Source of the DNA: Sorghum bicolor
Lineage: Eukaryota; Streptophyta; Magnoliopsida; Poales; Poaceae
Assembly: GCF_000003195.3 (NCBI RefSeq)
Contig: NC_012875.2
Coordinates: 15,162,387 to 15,226,386 of the forward strand
DNA length: 64,000 nt
Reading direction: 5' to 3'
Shown: piece by piece, positions 34,848-44,942 of the stretch
How the letters are laid out: each line of letters begins with the position of its first letter
Numbering within the stretch: position 1 is the stretch's first letter
Position numbers and translations under genes: made by a program
The notes under the pieces: model-generated
Database searches by the model: none
What the model was told of the DNA's origin: nothing
What the model saw: only the letters and a program-made list of their open reading frames with translations

Positions 34848-35460
34848 GTTGATCTTGATATAGGTAGGTGTTGGAGGGGAAACCACTTCACCAACATAAC
34901 TTGATGGTTTCCCAAGGACAAGCTTAGTGTCCTAAAACAAGCACTTATCAGATCATAACATGAACTTCTAATTATTTGCAACATTGCCTTGTGTATTGAG
35001 CATATAAAGATAAATGTAGAAATATTCCTTCGGGTATTCTTGTCACTAACCTTTCCAGGATTGGAGCAAGAAGATCGGATGAATGACAAGCACAGGGTAT
35101 GTCCAACCAACCATCACACAACATTGAATTAAATTCATCCAAACTTGAATTTTGTAAAATTCAAGCTTGGGGGTGTACTTTACATAAAAACATCTTTTGC
35201 CATGTTGCTACGTTGGTTGTCCTTACCTTTGAGACATGCTCAATTTGTTAAATACTAATTACACTACTTCATCTCCACTTAAGTAGATCTCTATAAATGC
35301 TCTCATGCTACCTTTATTTGCTTTAGTATATGTCTAGGTTTGGAATAGTTTCATTTATCTCTTAATTAAGCATGGTGCTTAGTTTAGGAATGATAATCTT
35401 ACTTCTAAGGGATTTTAAATTAAGCATGGTGCTTAGGTTAAAATTCCCTTCTAAATCAAA

Positions 35461-35808
35461 TTAGACATGGTGTCTAGGTTGATTTTTAAGCCGATAGTAT
35501 GCTATAGTAGATATGGGATATTTTGTTGGACTAACCCCTGCAGGAAAACTTTCAATATCAACCTGGGAAGTCCTGAGATAAACTCGCATTGGAGATGAAA
35601 AAAGTGACACATGAAGTTTAACAATTTGCACAAGAAAGACGTGGCTCATAAGAGATGATTCATGGAGGGTGCCACAAACACGATGCACAACCGCTAAGAA
35701 AGGAAAGCTTCCACAAGGTGATACTGTACCGTCACTCTTCAAGTAAGGTAACACCTTAAGGTACTTGACTATCGCTTTTATAAGCTTCTCCTTGGTTCTA
35801 GCATTCAC
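35461..35808 (-). CDS. Antisense ORF conserved in C and D2, unknown
   Basis: 115 codons antisense to element C. D2 carries the same reading frame at 27081-27284 (also antisense to its element), with a stop at 27284 and the same phrases beyond it: NARTKEKLIKAIVKYLK, YLKSDG, VSPCGSFPFLAVV and PTKYPISTIAYYRLKNQ. I do not recognise a family. The conservation may simply reflect high DNA identity, because the whole segment is shared, so coding status is doubtful. It could be a captured host fragment. Confidence 0.3.
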   Translation of the reverse strand: MNARTKEKLIKAIVKYLKVLPYLKSDGTVSPCGSFPFLAVVHRVCGTLHESSLMSHVFLVQIVKLHVSLFSSPMRVYLRTSQVDIESFPAGVSPTKYPISTIAYYRLKNQPRHHV

Positions 35809-36125
35809 ATAAATAAAGAGACAAACATGTATGATTTATAACTCCAGATTAACCAGCTCAATTAATTCAACATGTTTAGTCCTTTAATCATTGTTCTTAG
35901 TACTACCTTCGTGATCCCACGCTCATAAACATATAAGCTAATATGTTGCACATTCAATATTTGGAAGATATAAACAAAACATAAATATAGATAGATTATC
36001 TTTCCATTAGGTTGAGCCATCTGATCTGACAAATGTTTCAAATACTACACTCATGATCTTATTATCCATCAATTTTGTCTTGCTCACTATGCTTAAGGTT
36101 AGAGAAGAACAAATACACTTTTGGT

Positions 36126-36150
36126 TCTGTTGGTGTTTTCCACCAACAGA
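36126..36150 (+). other. Hairpin TCTGTTGGTG-TTTTC-CACCAACAGA (C)
   Basis: A perfect 10-bp stem just upstream of the MEEFY segment. The same element occurs at 26778-26800 and 48450-48472. Confidence 0.65.
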
Positions 36151-36440
36151 GCCCATGCAGTTGATCTCTGCCTTGTCTCTATGAACAGGTACCCTTCAAG
36201 CAAAACATGGAGGAGTTTTACAACTCCCAGACTCCACCAAGTGAAGGACCTGGATCTATGAGCACAAACACATTGAGCAGAATATTACCAACACCATACT
36301 TCGAACTGCTGGGCAAAGAAGAACATGGGTGACACCGTATGAAGATGTGCAGACGTCAAGGTCCACACCTAATCAAATGATGCACCTAAAGGATGAAAAT
36401 GGTGGAAAGTCTTGTCCAGAAGACTTAAAACATTGGATCC

Positions 36441-37004
36441 TTGTCGGAAGAGAAGACACTCTACGACACCGGATCTGACGACAACATTATGGCCGCAGTC
36501 ACTTATCAGCTCCTGCATGGAACCATGCCCCTACAACCAATATATTCAGCTCCAGATGATTTTCAGGTTATTGACATGGGAGAAGACGAATATGATCCAC
36601 CCACCATCCTTGGAAGACCGTTCTTCAACACTATCAAAACAATCATCTACATTAGAACCGGAGAAGTCCACTTGTACTTCCCCTCTAAGAAGGTACGCAA
36701 CTATTTTACTGACCATAACTATATAGTTGAAGACTCTAAGCAGGTCAGGACAAGAAGACGACGCAACCGCAACCAGAGGAGGCAAATCATCAAGAACGGA
36801 TGGGTAGACTACGAAGGAGAAGTGATAAGGACTGAAGACATACAGCTTGAACAGAACTTTCCTGAGGAGACCGTAGCACCGAGTCAGGTGTGGAGGGAGA
36901 AGATAGTTATACACGAAGAGAGGCGCCGCCGGAATCACCGACTACGCCACCTAGCGAATCCCAGGACGACTGAGAAAACAGAGAGTCCCGTTCGGAGGAC
37001 TTAA
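36441..37004 (+). pseudogene. Element C protease remnant (second-type domain)
   Basis: 187 codons. It retains a retropepsin active site YDTGS near the start and the closing phrase ILGRPFFNT, but it has lost about 30 residues between them (the flap region that D3 keeps around QMADQTF). A basic tail (RTRRRRNRNQRRQ) and a Glu-rich end follow. The upstream first protease domain seen in D3 and D4 is absent. Most likely inactive. Confidence 0.65.
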
Positions 37005-39171
37005 AAATACCGAACGCCTTACCAAGAGGTAAACTTGGTAGTTACCCTTTCCTTTTAATTATTCAATTATAATTTGCTTAGTTAATCAGGTTCATGCTAT
37101 CTTGAAAAGAAAATAAAAATGTTAAAAAATAGTAAGCCCCATGTGAGTATGCTCATGGCATAAAACCCATAAGTACATTCACTGTGGTGGCATAAAAATA
37201 AAATAAATAAGTTTTCATCTTACAATAAAAATATATATAAAAAAATAATAAGTGTATGATCCTGCTAAATAAATAACATTTATTAAGGAAGCTCAACATG
37301 ATGAAGGCTAGATATTTATGCTAACACTTAATTAGTTCCACAAGCTTTGTTGTATATTTGAGCTCCATAGAATTTAAGAATCAAGAAGACTAGCAGACGG
37401 AGGACATTCTAATCGCTGTCAGAATGCTGCTGACTTTCAAATACACCTCTACCACCTGCTAGCTATATCAAGAGAAATTACGTCAAAATTCAGCTTAGGG
37501 GAGAGCACCCCCATTTATCTCGCTAAGTATTTCTACCTATCTTTATACTTATATTATGTTAGAATATTAAAATACATAAACTATGAAAAACCAAATAAAG
37601 ATTTTGTGCTTATGTATATCTTTTGCTTAGTATGATTAATAAATAAATAAAGTGGCTATGCTAATCTGAATCTTAATAATAAAACTCTAGCATGGATATG
37701 ATGAATAGTTGCTCTGCCTAATTTGCAATTTTGAAGTTCTCTCTCAAGTTTAGACATAACATTTATAATTTAAAGCTTGCTCTAGATCTAAACTTGTGGG
37801 ATAAAAACTTGATCTGAAATCTAAATTGTTAACGGATATGATATGGGAAGGTTGAGCTGCTGTTTATCTGTTCCTAGAGATGCTAGAATTCTGAAAAATT
37901 TTATCTTTGAAAAATCTTTAAAATATTGCATGATGAGTTCCTGTATGATGAGAGTTTAAATTCCTACCACAGCCATATATACATGCTTGCTCGACTTTGA
38001 GCCACACATTTACTATTTACTGCTTATGAGCATTGAGTGTGGTCAAGATGTGTAGACCCTTAGGAGCTTGTCATGTGGTTAAATCAAGATTCACTTGCAC
38101 GTTCACTCATATATGCTACTTCTACTCCGGAAGTACCATCCACATATATCCATCCATTTTCATCTCCAGAATCACCCAAAAATATTCTACTCCTAATCCG
38201 GGAGAGAATAGTCAAAAACATTTTCCTATCTCTGTTATTCCCTGTGAAATAAATGCTCCAAATATTTTGGTTACTACCACTTGCTATATTATCTCAAGAG
38301 ATGAGTGCTCTAAAAAAAAGAGAAAGAAAAGAGAAGAAAAAAAATATTTATAAACGAGGAAATAAAAAGGGGCAAGGGCCCGGAACCTCGAAAGAAAGAA
38401 AAAAGTGAGACGAGAGGTAAAAATGGATAAGTGTCCGACAGTAGAATTAGGGGTACAAGATACCTACCTGAGAGAAAAGAAAAAGAAGAGCATCTCATTC
38501 TCCTCATAAAGTTTCAAAAAGCAAGGAAGGTATGTATCCCCTCAAAAGAGCAAAAGTAGAATTAGACTTTCACCATTGTTATTACCATCATCACCATACA
38601 CCATTCATTCACCACACATGCACATCTTGATTTGGCTTATTGATTTGTTTCTCTGGATCCATGGTTTGACTATGCAATAAATGTCTTGTAAGTATGTATT
38701 AACTGTCTCCCACCTATGAGCTCCAGATATCAAGCCTTATTAGAGTAGGGTGAGAGAGAAGACAATGTCACTATGCTTTATACCACAAATACTACATATC
38801 TTGAGAGAAGGCATATACCATCATTGCCTTGGTGAGGATCCAGAAATACCACAAAAGAGAGATATGAGAGAGTCATACAAGGAATCTCTGAGTTTTATTT
38901 GAAAATCTGCAAAAACCCCAGAGCTATAGCTGATCAAGAATAAGAGACATGGCACTTGGCTAGACTGTTCTATCTTTTAACCTCTCAAGACAGAAGTGAC
39001 GGTTACAAGTACCATGGTGAAGGTAAAGTAAGTTTTAAGTCTTGACAGTTTACTCTAACTCAGAGATAAGATCTTATTTAAAAAGCATGTGTACCGTCAA
39101 TTTTTAAAGATATTACAACAACTTCTAATCCATTGCTGAGTCTATCCTTGCTCAGGGACGAGCAAGAGGTA
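37005..39171 (+). other. Element C 3' non-coding region (2.2 kb)
   Basis: No RT or integrase. It is collinear with D3 (50379-52525), D4 (44957-47152) and pieces of D2, although base identity is clearly imperfect. It includes the motif GGATAAGTGTCCGACAGT (38424-38441), also present in G. Short ORFs starting MSVVKxCRPLGACHVV (38033 here) recur in D3 and D4. Confidence 0.6.
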
Positions 39172-39185
39172 AGCTTGGCGGAGTT
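39172..39185 (+). promoter_or_regulatory. Polypurine tract of element C
   Basis: AGCTTGGCGGAGTT directly before the 3' LTR. D3 and D4 have AGCTTGGGGGAG at the same place. Confidence 0.7.
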
Positions 39186-40418
39186 TGTTGACGGTCCTTA
39201 AGTATCAAATTTAATTATCAAATAAACAAAGAAAAGGATCCAAATGAAATCAACATCTAGACTTAGGGTTTTATCTGATAGAATTCCACGAGTTTTGGTG
39301 TTTGTCTATTTCTGCAGGGGGTTATCAGGAAATATGGAAGAAAGGCCCACATGTCGGGATTACATAGAGATATCAACGCACCGCGCAATTTTCTACCATC
39401 TAGAAGACTCCAGAAGCCACGAGACCGAAGCGGAGGCGAAACGGGGCCAGGACCTGGGCGCCCGCCCAGTTTCCTTAGGCGCCCGCCCACCTGCCGAGCC
39501 CAATCAGGACTCTTTCTCTCGGGAGATCTCCACCGACCTATTGGATCCAGAATAACGTAGTACCACCTCGCCTACCGACCCAAAAACGCATAGAAGGGGA
39601 GGACTATATAAGGAGACCCCCTGGCCCCTGGAGAAGACAAGAAATTATCATAGAGATTGAGGGGTGCCCTCGGAAGGAAAACCTCTTCTCTAATTAATAT
39701 TTCTTTTTAGGCTTAGCAACCAATGTAAAGTAGAAATAGATCTTCTAGTTTCTACTAGATTGAGAGAGATAGAGTGGAGGTGTAGATTGGAGGAAGCCCG
39801 GCCTGTCAGTGTCTACTCCAAGCTTGTACCTGCGGGATCAAGTTCTCTTAACCCGAAGCTTGCTCCTAGGATTCTTCAATATTTCGACTTCTAAATTCTA
39901 GTAAGTTCTTGTTTTATTGTTCTTATGGTTTATGAGTTTACTTTAATCTCTTCGCGTAGAGTTTAGAGTAATCATTGTTGGCATAAACGTGGTGTTTAGG
40001 CTGGGGTACTCATAGATATTCCCTGACTAGCTGGACCGTGGTAGTAGTGAGGAACGTGACAATTCCGAGTTACCTTTGCAGATGACATCTCGTTAGCAGG
40101 AAGGATGGGGTTTATAGGTGCGGGTTGAACATCCTTTGTGGTGTCTAGATTCCGTTAGCCTCCCCATTAGAACAGTAGATCATCCTTACCAAGGTTAGAA
40201 GGAGACTACGGTTGCAGTCTTCTCTATTTATCACTCACATCGAAAGACATTCTTTGTGCCTAAAGGGATAGTAGCAATAGATTTGGTTAGTCAGATGCAC
40301 CCTTTCTCCCAGTGGTAAAAATATAAATACGATACTCTGGAAAACCTCTCGGGTGAAATGCTCACCGATATCCGTGCGCTTGCGGATCATTTCCTTATTG
40401 CGTTACCAAATATCAACA
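39186..40418 (+). repeat. Element C 3' LTR (1233 bp)
   Basis: Same length and ends as the 5' LTR. The U5 hairpin ATCCGTGCGCTTGCGGAT is intact at 40370-40387 (one arm is altered in the 5' copy). Confidence 0.92.
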
Positions 40419-41167
40419 CCTATTGCAGATGATGTCGTTTATCACGGCTACTATGCTAACTGCCATCATCCGGCCACGGACGATGAATAGATCATGGGCG
40501 TGATCACTTCTCAACCTTCAGTTGTGCTTTTGTGGGGTTTGACTATGAAACTGGCATGTAATATAAACTGAGTTGGTGTTGTCTGTTGTTTCAAAACTAC
40601 CTTATTTCCACTACTGCTTTGGTTTGTAATAACAGCGTTCAAACTCTGATGTGATGAAAAACTATATTCTGTGATGAATGTTTGTAATCTGTGATGGTGA
40701 TGCTTGATCATGTACGATCTTGGTTGTATGTTGGTTGAATCGAGGTCTTTTGAGATTTCGTCAGACTACCGGGTTTATATGGGTTCAAGTCCATTGGCTT
40801 GACTGCCTCCGTGGTCGCTAATTCACTTGAATTCTTATAAATTGGACAGTTCTGTTACATCATCCTCATGGTCTTTATGACTCCTATGGTTTGATCATCT
40901 TGATGGATTGCTAGGATCATCATGAGACTGAAAAGGAGAGGGATAAGAGGGGTCTCTAAGGTCAAGGATGGATTTAGAATTTGTGAACATGGAAGAGGAG
41001 CAGATAGAATCTTCTATATGGTTTAGCTCTCCTTCACTTGATATGTCATCCTCGACTTCTTCATAACAGGAACCAGGATATTCTCTAAGAGAACCATTAT
41101 TGCAAGGATTTGAATTATCCCTGCTTGAAGGTCTCTTATGGAACTAGAAGTCTAAACCATCAGCATC

Positions 41168-41884
41168 TCAAAGATTTAAGGTCAGAATTCCTTCCTCCCT
41201 TGGAGAATTTTGGGGTATTGATGGTTTAGGATCGATAGCTAAAGTTTGGGATTGAAGTGGTTGTAATTTGGCTATCGAAACTTCCTCTTCTTGTCTAGGA
41301 ACTAATTCTTTCTCTTTCTCAGGGATATAAATGCTAGGAGACTTTCCGCTCATTAAATCAATCAAATTCCAAGCTTCACTAGCAGACAGGCAATGGAAAG
41401 ATCCTCCAGAGGCTGCATTAAGGGTTTGCTTATTTTCCCTACTAAGGCCCTTAAAAAAGTGAATTAGAAGAACTTCTTCTGGAATTGAAAGATTTGGGCC
41501 AGTGAGAGTAAGGTCAATAAAGCGGTCCCATGATTCGCCAAGAGATTCTTCTTCTAGTTGTCTAAAAGAAAGAATCTTGATCCGAAGATCCGCCACTTTG
41601 GAGATCGGAAAATATTTAAAAAGAAAACTATTGTATGGCTCCTTCCAATCTCCATGAGCACTTCCTACGTTGAGTTTATACCAATGTCTAGCTTTTCCTG
41701 TTAAAGAGAACGGAAAGAGCTTCCATTTAAGGGTCTCATCGGACATGCCTTCAATGCGAAGGAGGTCACAGACTCGATAAAACTCTCTTAGGTGTGTGTA
41801 TGGGTTTTCCTCACCTTCTCCAGAGAAAGGTTGTTTTTGAAGAAATTCTATGTATTCTGGGCTTATCTCAAAACTAGATGTCAT
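41168..41884 (-). pseudogene. gag: D2 gag, N-terminal part with capsid-like core
   Basis: 238 codons on the minus strand. It opens SFEISPEYIEFLQKQPFSG and contains the Retrotrans_gag pattern WKLFPFSLTGKARHWYKL (about residues 55-72), FKYFPISKVADLR and FFKGLSRENKQTL. A stop follows at 41168; the remaining gag sequence to 40865 is broken and then jumps across LTR E to 28497. It is the best template in the window for what element C's gag has lost. Athila lineage by the tRNA-Asp primer and the gag style. Confidence 0.8.
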
Positions 41885-42094
41885 GATAGGCTATGAAGAT
41901 TTTGGTGGTTCGAGATGTGTGCCTGTAGGTCTATTAAACTAATAGATAGACATGTTTGCCTTCATGATAGACCAGAGATCAAGGATTAGATAAGAAGAAA
42001 GAATAGCAGAGATGAGGCAAAGGATAATAGGAAAAATATATTATTTTTTTTGGAAAAATGATTAAGCTAGTTCGTAGTCAACTCAGCAACCGTC

Positions 42095-42112
42095 TCCCCG
42101 GCAATGGTGCCA
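42095..42112 (-). promoter_or_regulatory. tRNA-Asp primer-binding site, element D2
   Basis: Minus-strand TGGCACCATTGCCGGGGA, two differences from the perfect site, eight bases from the LTR end. Confidence 0.8.
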
Positions 42113-42119
42113 AAAAGCT

Positions 42120-43447
42120 TGTTGACACTTGCTAACACCACTTGAATACTAGGTTGTCATCCCCAGCATGGCACTGGAGTGTACTATGGTATTTATACAC
42201 ACACAGATAAATCCGTAAGCGCACGGATACCATTGTAGCATTTATCCGGTTAAAGGTTTTATCGTATCCATAGGGAAACGGGAGAACCAACTACGCTCTA
42301 ACTTAACCAAGATAGATAGATAGGTGTAAATAGGAAAGATGGTAGAATTGAATAAGAACAATATTAAAGGTAAAATGCTAATGGGGGAATATAGAGTAGA
42401 GCAATCTAATATATGGGTGATAATAGGAGAATAGAGAGGATAACTAGGGTTTCTCTACTTCAAAGGGGTATGTCTATGTCTAGGACGAACCACGTGATAA
42501 GAATACACCACAAAGGATGCTTATCCATAGGCCGATAAACCCTACCAGTCCTGCTAACGGGAGGTGGACTACAAAGGACCATCATAGCTGTCACCTATGT
42601 GGCCTACCACACGATCCGGCTAACAGGAGATATCCACAAGTAATCTTGGTCTAAGCACCATGCTTACACCTATACTACAACTCTCACCTATAGCATCCTA
42701 TAGATTAAAGTACTCAAAAGAGTTGTGAACCAGAACATACATGGATAGTAATTACATAATGAAATAGAAGTAGATTACCAGAGTCATCCCATGAGCAAGC
42801 TTGATTAGAGCTTGATCATGGCGAAGTACAACCGGAGGAAGAACCGACAGGCCGGCCTCTCCTCCAATCCTCCCTCGCTCTCCATCTCGCTACTATCTAG
42901 ACCTACTCTAGTTTAGAGATGAGAGGAGAGCACTCATCTCCAAACCCTAGCTTTTGCTCTGTATATGAATAATGAATAGGGATTCAGAGGTTCCTCCTCC
43001 AGGGGCTAGGGGGCCTGCTTATATAGCCCCTCCAAATGAATGTGGCCCATCGGATCAAACCGACCTTAATCGCACGGTTTTCCTTAATCCCTTAGGTTGG
43101 TGGAGCATGATCCACGAGGCGGGGCCTGATTGGCCGAGACACCTGGGCGGGCGCCCAAGGGGGGAGGGCGGGCGCCCAGTCCCCAGGCCCGCTTGGCCTC
43201 CCGCTCATTCTCGTGGCTTCTGGAGTCTTCTAGATGATAGAAAATTGCCGCACACGTTAATATCTCTATGGAAACCCGACGTGTGGGCCTTTCCTCCATA
43301 TTTCCTGATAACCCCCTGCAGAAATAGACAAACACCAAAACTCGTGGAATTCTGTCAGGTAAAACCCTAAGTCTGAGTGTTGGTTGCATTTGGATTCTTT
43401 CCTTTATTTATTTGATAATTAAATTTGGTACCTAAGGACCGTCAATA
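42120..43447 (-). repeat. Element D2 5' LTR (1328 bp)
   Basis: On the minus strand it starts near 43447 and ends GTGTCAACA at 42120. Paired GC boxes lie at 43145-43156 and 43166-43177; a TATATAAG box lies near 43018; the U5 hairpin is at 42211-42228. Its 3' end aligns with an internal point of the longer D3 LTR. Confidence 0.85.
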
Positions 43448-43661
43448 GAGGCCCTTGTCAACGGGCTGAGGATTGCCATCGAGCTCGGGGTCCGGCGTCT
43501 CGACGTTTGGGGTGATTCATAGCTGGTCATTGACCAAGTTATGAAGGCTTCGAGCTGCCACGATCCCAAAATGGAGGCATACTGCAGAGAAGTATGCAGG
43601 TTGGAGGATAAGTTCCATGGCCTCGAGCTCAACCACATCGCCCAATAGTACAATGAGGTAG
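43448..43661 (+). pseudogene. Tat-lineage RNase H fragment between two LTRs
   Basis: One frame reads EALVNGLRIAIELGVRRLDVWGDS, then a TAG, then LVIDQVMKASSCHDPKMEAYCREV, another TAG near the end, and stops at the LTR of D4. This is the C-terminal half of the additional (archaeal-type) RNase H that Tat elements carry. It is the only visible part of an older element that received D2 and D4. GGTAG at 43657-43661 is D4's candidate TSD. Confidence 0.75.
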
Positions 43662-44942
43662 TGTTGGGTATTTTAAACGCACACAGAAAAATCCGCAAGC
43701 GCACGGATACCGATGTAGCTTTCACCCGGGAGTATTCCAGAGTATCGATTTTCCACAGAGAACGTGAGTGTACTAATTAAGATCCAAGATCGCCCAAGGA
43801 TAACTTAATAATTATTTTTGGTGGGAAGAGAGGAAGTTTCCTGAGAGTTCTCTAGTTGAACTAAAAATCAAGAATTACTTCAAGATTATTTAAATCGGGA
43901 CATGAGAGCACTAACCACAGAAAGAGATAAGAAGGGGGCTAGGAAGGTCTGACTACAGTCCTACAAACACCGATCCGAACGAGGTGGAATACGTCGACCG
44001 TTAGGGCTATCACTACCCTAAGGCTACCACAACAATCCGCAGGATTGGGTGCAATTCCAGGTAATTGCAAGACTAAACACCACGTCTAATCTATTAATTA
44101 CTACTCTAGCGTTTCAAAGACTAGAGCACTTGAGGCAAGCGGGAATCCAATAAATAACTTGAATGTAAATAAAAGTAATTAAAGAACTCAGGAATTATGA
44201 ATTGAAGAACCTGGAGAACGATGAAGAACGAACCAGTTGCTGCAAAAGTACAATGTTGAGGAAGATCCGACAGATCCGGCTCCTCCTCCGCTCTCCTCTT
44301 CTCTCTCTCCCTATTTTCTAGATTACAACTAGAACTAACTAGAACTAGAACTAGAGGAACTAGAACTAGAACTAGATGAACTAGAACTAGATCTAGATGA
44401 ACTAGAGGTAGAACTAGAAGAACTAGAGGGATCCTCTCCACTTGGATGAAGAATTGAAACCCTAACTTTGATTCTGTAGAAGAGGTATGATCTCCAGGGG
44501 CCAGGAGGTCTGGTTTTATAGTCCCTTCAAGTGAATATGGGCCATTGGATTAAACCGACATTGATTGAACGATTATCCTTGATCCTTTTGGTTGGTGCAG
44601 CAATATCCCAAAAGAGAGTCCCGATTGGACTCTATGTGAGGGCGGGCGCCTAGGAGAGTAGGGCGGGCACCCTGTCCCTGAGTCCTCTCGGCTTCCACTT
44701 TGTTCCCGTGGCTTCTAGAGTCTTTTAGATGGTAGAAAATTGCGCGACACGTTAATATCTTTATGTAAACCTGACGTGTGGGCCTTTCTTCCGTATTTCC
44801 TGATAACCCCCTGCAGAAATAGACAAACACCAAAACTCGTGGAATTCTGTCAGATAAAACCCTAAGTCTAGGTGTTGGTTCCATTTAGATCCTTTTACAT
44901 GATTAGTTGATGGTTAAATGTGATCATTAAGGACCGTCAACA
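43662..44942 (-). repeat. Element D4 3' LTR (1281 bp)
   Basis: On the minus strand it starts TGTTGACGGTCC and ends AATACCCAACA. Degenerate paired GC boxes lie at 44640-44651 and 44661-44672. TATA-like CTATAAAACC lies near 44515. U5 hairpin at 43691-43708. It contains the CTAGAA repeat at 44325-44427. Confidence 0.85.
44325..44427. repeat. Tandem CTAGAA-type repeat in D4 LTR
   Basis: About 100 bp of imperfect 6-bp units (CTAGAA with variants), absent from the LTRs of C, D2, D3 and G. The hydrophobic minus-strand ORF over it is an artefact of the repeat. Confidence 0.8.

Larger units (their letters stand above)
34848..36205 (+). other. Element C non-coding segment between gag and protease
   Basis: It is collinear with D2 (28055 down to about 26720). 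It contains an antisense ORF (35461-35808), two TTAAGCATGGTGCTTAG-like repeats (about 35366 and 35422), and hairpin 36126-36150. No domain is recognised on the sense strand. Confidence 0.6.
32575..40418 (+). mobile_element. Element C: complete non-autonomous Athila-like retrotransposon
   Basis: It is 7844 bp, with two 1233-bp LTRs (32575-33807, 39186-40418) that differ at about 20 positions and two single-base indels by eye, so insertion is recent. The TSD is CCTGT (32570-32574) and CCTAT (40419-40423). It has a tRNA-Asp PBS, a gag-like ORF, about 1.35 kb of non-coding DNA, a protease remnant, 2.2 kb of non-coding DNA and a PPT. It has no RT, RNase H or integrase. Its LTRs are near-identical in layout to those of G (1231 bp), which carries pol, so G-like elements are its likely helpers. 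Confidence 0.9.
28503..40859 (+). mobile_element. Solo chromovirus LTR E, split by element C
   Basis: It starts TGTAACACTCC at 28503 and ends TTCTGTTACA at 40859. TCATC flanks both ends (28498-28502, 40860-40864). Without element C the LTR is about 4.5 kb, typical of grass Tekay-type LTRs. It contains a GC-rich leader-like stretch (29220-29940), an AT-rich middle, and hairpin CTGAGTAC/GTACTCAG at 32536-32557. ORFs in it (for example 29231-29668 and 31300-31563) look like LTR shadows. The outer flanks join the two halves of the D2 gag. Confidence 0.88.
40860..43447 (-). mobile_element. Element D2, 5' part: LTR, PBS and gag
   Basis: Continuation of the element split by LTR E. It contains the LTR (42120-43447), PBS and gag. 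The LTR right end reads CGTCAATA, so its first two bases are mutated from TG to TA on the minus strand. With its pieces at 25498-28502 and 6980-7308, D2 lacks only its 3' LTR and 3' end. Confidence 0.85.

Noticed and set aside
44121..44441. Minus-strand ORF with a long Leu/Val run, resembling a membrane protein
   Set aside because: It is a translation of the CTAGAA tandem repeat in the D4 LTR.
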